The notes under the pieces are model-generated. The model was not told the DNA's origin, made no database searches, and saw only the letters and a list, made by a program, of their open reading frames with translations. A stretch of 19,587 nucleotides of DNA, taken from positions 1 through 19,587 of the forward strand of contig DUZM01000019.1 in the NCBI GenBank assembly GCA_013349485.1, written 5' to 3'. Each line of letters opens with the position of its first letter. The stretch's first letter is position 1. Both the position numbers and the translations under genes were made by a program. This document shows positions 15,681 through 19,587 of the stretch, one piece after another. This DNA is from Candidatus Hydrogenedentota bacterium (lineage in GTDB: Bacteria; Hydrogenedentota; Hydrogenedentia; Hydrogenedentales; SLHB01).

Positions 15681-17567
15681 TCATTCCGATTGCACCAGTT
15701 CCGCACCGGTGGTGTTTGCGACGAGCAGCACGCTCCGGTTTCCCACGGACATGTGATGGATCACGGCAAGCGATTGAAACGGTTCGTACAGCCCCAACAT
15801 CCACCGCCAATCCTCTTCCTGAACAAAGAAAAAGGCGGGAACGTCGTTCGCAAATTTCTCATGAAACTCAGCGAGAGCCTCGATCAGCGCGGTGCTGAAT
15901 TCCCGGGCAAACCGCGGGTCGACGTCCGCATCCTCGAGCGCGCCTGCGAGCGCCGTGCCCAACGCGGCCAGCTCCGCTTCCGTCAGGTTCTCGAAGGACG
16001 CCACGGGGACGACGCGTGCCGCTTCGGCGATGGCCTTGCGCATTTGTTTTTGTTGCCGGTATCGCACGCGCGGGGCCTCGTCGCCAACCGGCAGCAGTTC
16101 CGTCAAGACGGGTACGTGAAAGTGCCTCGAATAGAATACGTATTCCTCTCGAGAGAAGCCCACCGAGTACAGCTCGTACGTTTTGGCATCCTGCGATAGG
16201 CGGGCGAGCGGCGCACAAAAGGCCCGCGCGGACTTGTAGACGTCCACAACCGGGAACACCGTGACCGCCGCAAGGATCGCCAAGCCCGCGAACTGACCTG
16301 CCATGGCCGACGGCAATGCCCGCAGCTTGCCCATGATGACCAGAGCCGACGTCGTCCCGCCCACGATCAGTGTGCACACCGAAAATGCGAGCAGTTCGGC
16401 TGACCAACTCGAGCGGTATTCGGTCAATAGGAGGGCAAACGGCGCCACTCCGAGGAGGACAATACTCGAAGCCCAAACGGCGCCGATCCATTTACGCCAA
16501 CGCACACCGGGACTTCCCGCTAGCTCGAGGAGGCTGCGGGAAATCAAGACAGCGAAAGCCGGCCATAGCGGGAGCAGATACGTGGCGCGCTTGCCAAGCG
16601 AAATCGACAAGAAGATGAAGGCCGGAATGATCCATGAAAGCAGCAAGCGCATTCGATCGTCTTCTCGCCGTCGGCGCCACACGTACATCACGGTATACGG
16701 AAGAAACAACGACCACGGGAATAGATCTGCGGGAAGGGTAAGGAAGTAATACCACGGCGGTTGCAGCTTGCTGACGCCAAGAAGCGTCCTGCCGATGATG
16801 TTTCGGAAGAGATCGGACGCGACCGCGCCCTGCGCAAGCTCGCCGGCCCCTGGCGAGCCCGCCATCCGGGCGGGTATCCACCACAGCGCGATGAGCGCCG
16901 TCACGGCCAGTGTGCCGAGTATAGGGTGCGCTCGGCGCCGCTCTTCGCGGTAGCCCCAATAGAACGCTATCAACATCAGAAGTGGAAACAGAATTCCGGG
17001 TGGGCCTTTTGCATACACAGCGCCCGCCACAGCGCCGTAGAACAGAACCAGCCACTGTACGCCCTTTCTCTCATGCCACCGCCAAAACGCGAACAACGCA
17101 ACGGCAAGGCACGCCGTCAGCGCCATGTCCGTCTGAACCGTGCGCGCCTGCCACCAGAAACGGACGTTTGTCGCCAACACGATCGCCGACCATAATGCGA
17201 CGCGTCGGCCATACATCCGCTCGGCGAGGGCGTACGTGCACCACACGGTTACGAGCGCGGCCACGACGGACGGGACGCGCGCCGTCGCTTCTGTCACGTC
17301 ACCAAACGGCACCGACACGAAAGCGATGGCCCAGAACAAGAGCGGCGGCTTCTCCTTGTACGGCTCGCCGTTGACGCGCAGCACTAGGCCATCCCCCGTA
17401 TCGAGCATCTCGCGAGCGATCTCGCCGAAACGCGGTTCGTCAGCCGGCCAAAGGTCATAGCCCGAGAGGTTCACCGAGAAAAGGACCGCGCAACCCGCGA
17501 GTAGAAGTAGAAGGTGCGCCCGCCGGCCACGCACGTCGTCGCTGTCAATTGAAGCTGGCTCCATCAT
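15681..17567 (-). CDS. ArnT/GT39-like polyprenyl-phosphate sugar: lipid A (or envelope) glycosyltransferase
   Basis: This is a 628-residue integral membrane transferase of the PMT/ArnT type (GT-C fold). After the first membrane helix comes YDLWPADEPRFGEIAREML with the catalytic Asp-Glu (43-44), then VNGEPYKEKPPLLFWA (66-80), which is the hallmark of the ArnT subgroup. About ten further hydrophobic segments follow, and a periplasmic C-terminal domain of roughly 190 residues. Such enzymes take a sugar from undecaprenyl phosphate on the outer face of the inner membrane. ATG 17567 lies 15 bases after the LAB_N gene stop; ATG 17564 is equally possible, and the ribosome site is poor, so coupling to the upstream gene is likely. 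The GT2 and LAB_N neighbours indicate lipid A or a similar envelope acceptor. Sugar identity is unknown. Confidence 0.9.
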   Translation of the reverse strand: MMEPASIDSDDVRGRRAHLLLLLAGCAVLFSVNLSGYDLWPADEPRFGEIAREMLDTGDGLVLRVNGEPYKEKPPLLFWAIAFVSVPFGDVTEATARVPSVVAALVTVWCTYALAERMYGRRVALWSAIVLATNVRFWWQARTVQTDMALTACLAVALFAFWRWHERKGVQWLVLFYGAVAGAVYAKGPPGILFPLLMLIAFYWGYREERRRAHPILGTLAVTALIALWWIPARMAGSPGAGELAQGAVASDLFRNIIGRTLLGVSKLQPPWYYFLTLPADLFPWSLFLPYTVMYVWRRRREDDRMRLLLSWIIPAFIFLSISLGKRATYLLPLWPAFAVLISRSLLELAGSPGVRWRKWIGAVWASSIVLLGVAPFALLLTEYRSSWSAELLAFSVCTLIVGGTTSALVIMGKLRALPSAMAGQFAGLAILAAVTVFPVVDVYKSARAFCAPLARLSQDAKTYELYSVGFSREEYVFYSRHFHVPVLTELLPVGDEAPRVRYRQQKQMRKAIAEAARVVPVASFENLTEAELAALGTALAGALEDADVDPRFAREFSTALIEALAEFHEKFANDVPAFFFVQEEDWRWMLGLYEPFQSLAVIHHMSVGNRSVLLVANTTGAELVQSE

Positions 17568-17582
17568 CGCCCATACCGTGTA

Positions 17583-18299
17583 TTAGGAGGTTTGCCGTTC
17601 GGACGGGTCCCCCGGGACGCACGCGGCGTCTTGTTTCCGGTAGATAAACCAGAGGTTGCGCACATAAATGAAAATCGTGGCGGCCATGCCCGCCGCGAAC
17701 ACCCACTCCTGACGTTGCGCAAAACAGCCCAACTGCAGCGACGCGGCGACGGCGCTGAGGTACCAAAACGCCGTTGGCACGACGCTCATCTTCTTCCGTT
17801 CCGTGACAATCCATTGGACGAGAAACCGCAGCGCGAATAACACTTGCCCCGTGAGGCCGACGCCAAGCCAGAACCACGTGTCGGCGGCCTGAGCGGTGGT
17901 AGCCTGTCGTGTGACTTCATATTCGGCGCGCCACGTGAATACAACAAGGCCGAGGGCAACCAACGTGACGCTCGCGAGAAGAACGTGCAGGCCCCCGACG
18001 AGGGCGGCGGGCAACGGTTGCTTCTTGCGCCAGATGTGGACAAGGTTCCGTGCATACACGATGAGATTGAAGCACAGGCCCAGCGCGCCGATGGGCGAAC
18101 GCGTCCGAACGGCGTACGGGAAAAGCAGCAGCACGCCCGCACAGCTCATGTACCAGAACGCGATTGGCATCACGCTCTTTTTCTTGCGTTCGGAAGCGAT
18201 CCACTGCACATAGAATCGGCCATAGAAAATGAGGCCGCCGGCAATGCCCAGTACCGTCCAAACCAAGGGCAGCGCCGGTTCGCTGGACGTTGCGTCCAC
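17583..18299 (-). CDS. Membrane protein with two lipid-A-biosynthesis N-terminal (LAB_N) domains
   Basis: The 238 residues form two copies of the same small membrane domain, residues about 14-92 and 144-222, offset by 130 residues. The signature QWIASERKKKSVMP, AFWYMS recurs as QWIVTERKKMSVVP, AFWYLS, and YARNLVHIWRKK recurs as YVRNLWFIYRKQ. In the 25-residue core 18 positions are identical. This is the LAB_N family, seen alone or at the N-terminus of lipid-A-related enzymes and commonly sited between GT2 and GT39 genes. Many homologues have one copy; here it is duplicated in tandem. The start is GTG 18299, just one base after the GT2 stop (TAGCGTG), so translation is coupled. Its biochemical role is not established; a flippase or scaffold role for the lipid-linked sugar is a reasonable guess. 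Confidence 0.9.
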   Translation of the reverse strand: MDATSSEPALPLVWTVLGIAGGLIFYGRFYVQWIASERKKKSVMPIAFWYMSCAGVLLLFPYAVRTRSPIGALGLCFNLIVYARNLVHIWRKKQPLPAALVGGLHVLLASVTLVALGLVVFTWRAEYEVTRQATTAQAADTWFWLGVGLTGQVLFALRFLVQWIVTERKKMSVVPTAFWYLSAVAASLQLGCFAQRQEWVFAAGMAATIFIYVRNLWFIYRKQDAACVPGDPSERQTS

Positions 18300-18300
18300 G

Positions 18301-19020
18301 CTACTCGTCCTCCCCCTCGACCCGGAACGTCACATAGCGCTTCCGGAGCCACCGAACGCCGAACAAGTCGTAGATCCCCCGCCACAACCGGTTGTGAATT
18401 CCGTATTTCGACGTCCCATGGACGCGGGGATGGTGGGTCACGGGGCACTCGGCTATGGTCAATCCCGCCCGCCGCAGCAGGACGTCCATAAACCGGTGCG
18501 CCCCGTTGAACGGCAGAATATGCGCGACGCACCGCCGCCGAAAGGCCTTCGCACCGCAGCCCGCGTCGCGCACGCCGCCCCCAAGCGCCCAACGCCGCAC
18601 ACGGTTCGCCACGCGGCTCGAAACGCGCCGCACCCACGTGTCATGACGATCGACCCGATAGCCGCACACGCAGTCGTACGTTTGCAGGAGTTCGAGCAGC
18701 TTCGGGAAGTCGGACGGATCGTTCTGCAGGTCCCCGTCCAACGTCAGAATATACTCGCCGCGCGCACGCCGTAGGCCGGCCACCAATGCCGCGGACTGGC
18801 CTCGGTTCTCGAGGAAGTGAATGGGCCGCACGCGCACGTCCACGGCCCGGAGCCCCTCCAGCGCCTCCCGGGTGCCGTCCGTACTACCGTCATTCACCAA
18901 CACGCACTCGTATTCATACTCGGGCAACGTCTCGAGTACAGCCCGTATCTTCTCGGCCAAGACTTGGACGTTCTCATCCTCGTTGTAAAACGGAACAACC
19001 ACGGAAACAAGCGGTTTCAT
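18301..19020 (-). CDS. GT2 glycosyltransferase, polyprenyl-phosphate sugar synthase (DPM1/ArnC-like)
   Basis: This 239-residue enzyme transfers a nucleotide-activated sugar to undecaprenyl phosphate on the cytoplasmic side. The GT-A fold motifs are clear: VSVVVPFYNEDENV at the start, VLVNDGSTDGT, ENRGQSAAL, and the metal-binding DGD (95-97) in LTLDGDLQNDP. The C-terminal GTSKYGIHNRLWRGIYDLFGV is typical of the dolichol-phosphate-mannose synthase group. The C-terminal tail is charged with no membrane helix, as in soluble DPM1-type rather than GtrB-type enzymes. ATG 19020 has AGGGAA 7 bases upstream. It heads a three-gene operon with the LAB_N protein (1-base gap) and the ArnT-like transferase (15-base gap). 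The donor sugar cannot be told from sequence. Confidence 0.93.
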   Translation of the reverse strand: MKPLVSVVVPFYNEDENVQVLAEKIRAVLETLPEYEYECVLVNDGSTDGTREALEGLRAVDVRVRPIHFLENRGQSAALVAGLRRARGEYILTLDGDLQNDPSDFPKLLELLQTYDCVCGYRVDRHDTWVRRVSSRVANRVRRWALGGGVRDAGCGAKAFRRRCVAHILPFNGAHRFMDVLLRRAGLTIAECPVTHHPRVHGTSKYGIHNRLWRGIYDLFGVRWLRKRYVTFRVEGEDE

Positions 19021-19021
19021 G

Positions 19022-19055
19022 ATCTATTCCCTGACACCGTACACAATAAATAGAT
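19022..19055 (-). promoter_or_regulatory. Inverted repeat in the GT2 leader near the ribosome-binding site
   Basis: ATCTATT (19022-19028) and AATAGAT (19049-19055) are perfect inverted 7-mers separated by 20 bases. In the GT2 mRNA one arm falls between the Shine-Dalgarno sequence and the start codon, so pairing could limit translation. A 10-bp palindrome GGCGTACGCC sits just upstream at 19056-19065. No clear promoter could be fixed in 19021-19206. Confidence 0.25.
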
Positions 19056-19206
19056 GGCGTACGCCCGAAACATAAAACAGGACTGGGCCGAGTCGTCTCG
19101 AACCTATTGCCGATCCCCAGCCTACCCCTGAAAAAAACTACGGTCAATGCAGTCGAGTACCGGTTCAAGCAATGCCCCAAGGGGATTTGCCGCCGTTTGC
19201 ATTCCG

Positions 19207-19587
19207 CTATACAGCCTTGAGCGCCCGGAGCGCCTCGAGGGCCGCCTGAAAATCCCCAGGCGGCGGCGCGGAAAACGTCATCCATTTGCCGGTGCCGGGG
19301 TGCTCGAATCCGAGCCGTTCCGCGTGGAGCGCTTGGCCCTCGAGGTCGCTCAACGCAGCCCTGACGGATCTCGGCACCCGCCATTTTGCATAGTCGACCA
19401 CGCCGTATACCGGATCGCCCAGAACCCGCCTGCCCGCAAACCGAAGATGGACCCGAACCTGATGCGTCCGGCCCGTATCGAGTTCGAGCGCCACCAGCGA
19501 CGCAATCCCGAACCGCTCGAGCACCTCGTAATGCGTCACGGCGTCCCTTCCCGCGAGCCCCGTCACCGTCATCCGCGTGCGGTCGGC
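19207..19587 (-). CDS. RluA-family pseudouridine synthase, C-terminal part (5' end outside window)
   Basis: This enzyme isomerises uridine to pseudouridine in rRNA or tRNA. The 126 residues present begin with ADRTRMTVTG, in frame to the window edge, and include AVTHYEVLERF, LELDTGRTHQVRVHLRFAG and RRVLGDPVYG. These are the conserved C-terminal motifs of RluA, RluC and RluD enzymes. The catalytic HRLD-type motif lies further upstream, outside the window. It ends with a helical tail (DFQAALEALRALKAV). Because the S4 domain region is missing, RluC/RluD-type (rRNA) versus RluA-type cannot be decided; RluD-like is most likely from the DTGRTHQVRVHL pattern. It is followed after 186 bp by the GT2 operon on the same strand. 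Confidence 0.93.
   Translation of the reverse strand, partial: ADRTRMTVTGLAGRDAVTHYEVLERFGIASLVALELDTGRTHQVRVHLRFAGRRVLGDPVYGVVDYAKWRVPRSVRAALSDLEGQALHAERLGFEHPGTGKWMTFSAPPPGDFQAALEALRALKAV

Noticed and set aside
19120..19160. Intrinsic terminator of the rluA-type gene with a T-run (TTTTTTT on the minus strand near 19130)
   Set aside because: Only a 4-bp stem with a long loop precedes the T-run, too weak to call.

Overview
The window reads as part of a chromosome from a GC-rich, Gram-negative-type bacterium. The dispersed palindromic repeats, the permuted acyl-carrier-like membrane protein, the PadR/HAAS pair and the duplicated lipid-A N-terminal domain protein are all things I associate with uncultured Planctomycetota- or Hydrogenedentota-like lineages. 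That assignment is inference; no rRNA or marker gene here settles it. The content is mostly housekeeping and envelope genes. I see no phage, no CRISPR array and no insertion sequence.

Layout. (1) Positions 1-582: the C-terminal end of a creatininase-family amidohydrolase (+), then a gene-free stretch with dispersed repeats and GC-rich hairpins. (2) Positions 583-5489: a purine operon on the minus strand, purM-purL-purQ. PurL carries a built-in PurS-like N-terminal region and PurQ is the separate glutaminase. Divergent from it is a LysR regulator (+), with overlapping back-to-back promoters and ATAA/TTAT dyads. (3) Positions 6739-9562: a padR-HAAS membrane protein operon (-), divergent from an unusual polytopic protein (+) built from split, repeated acyl-carrier-like segments. 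The shared control region has two good sigma-70-type promoters and a repeated TGTCAAGG motif. (4) Positions 9639-10025: a decayed MNT/HEPN (type VII-like) toxin-antitoxin pair, frameshifted in the antitoxin and truncated in the toxin. (5) Positions 10229-12682: a GH38 alpha-mannosidase (+). (6) Positions 12754-12912: a 39-bp tandem array of palindromes between the convergent mannosidase and comEC genes. (7) Positions 12987-19587: a run of minus-strand genes in transcription order: an RluA-type pseudouridine synthase (partial), a GT2 polyprenyl-phosphate glycosyltransferase, a double LAB_N membrane protein, an ArnT/GT39-like transferase, a possible 49-residue membrane peptide, and comEC.

How they work together. 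PurL (with its PurS-like part) and PurQ make FGAM, and PurM converts it to AIR. The GT2, LAB_N and ArnT-like genes are tightly spaced and fit a pathway that loads a sugar on undecaprenyl phosphate and transfers it outside the inner membrane, probably to lipid A or another envelope lipid. The most unusual items are the permuted carrier-like membrane protein, the precise decay of the MNT/HEPN pair, and the palindromic repeat array. None of these amounts to a proven new system from sequence alone.
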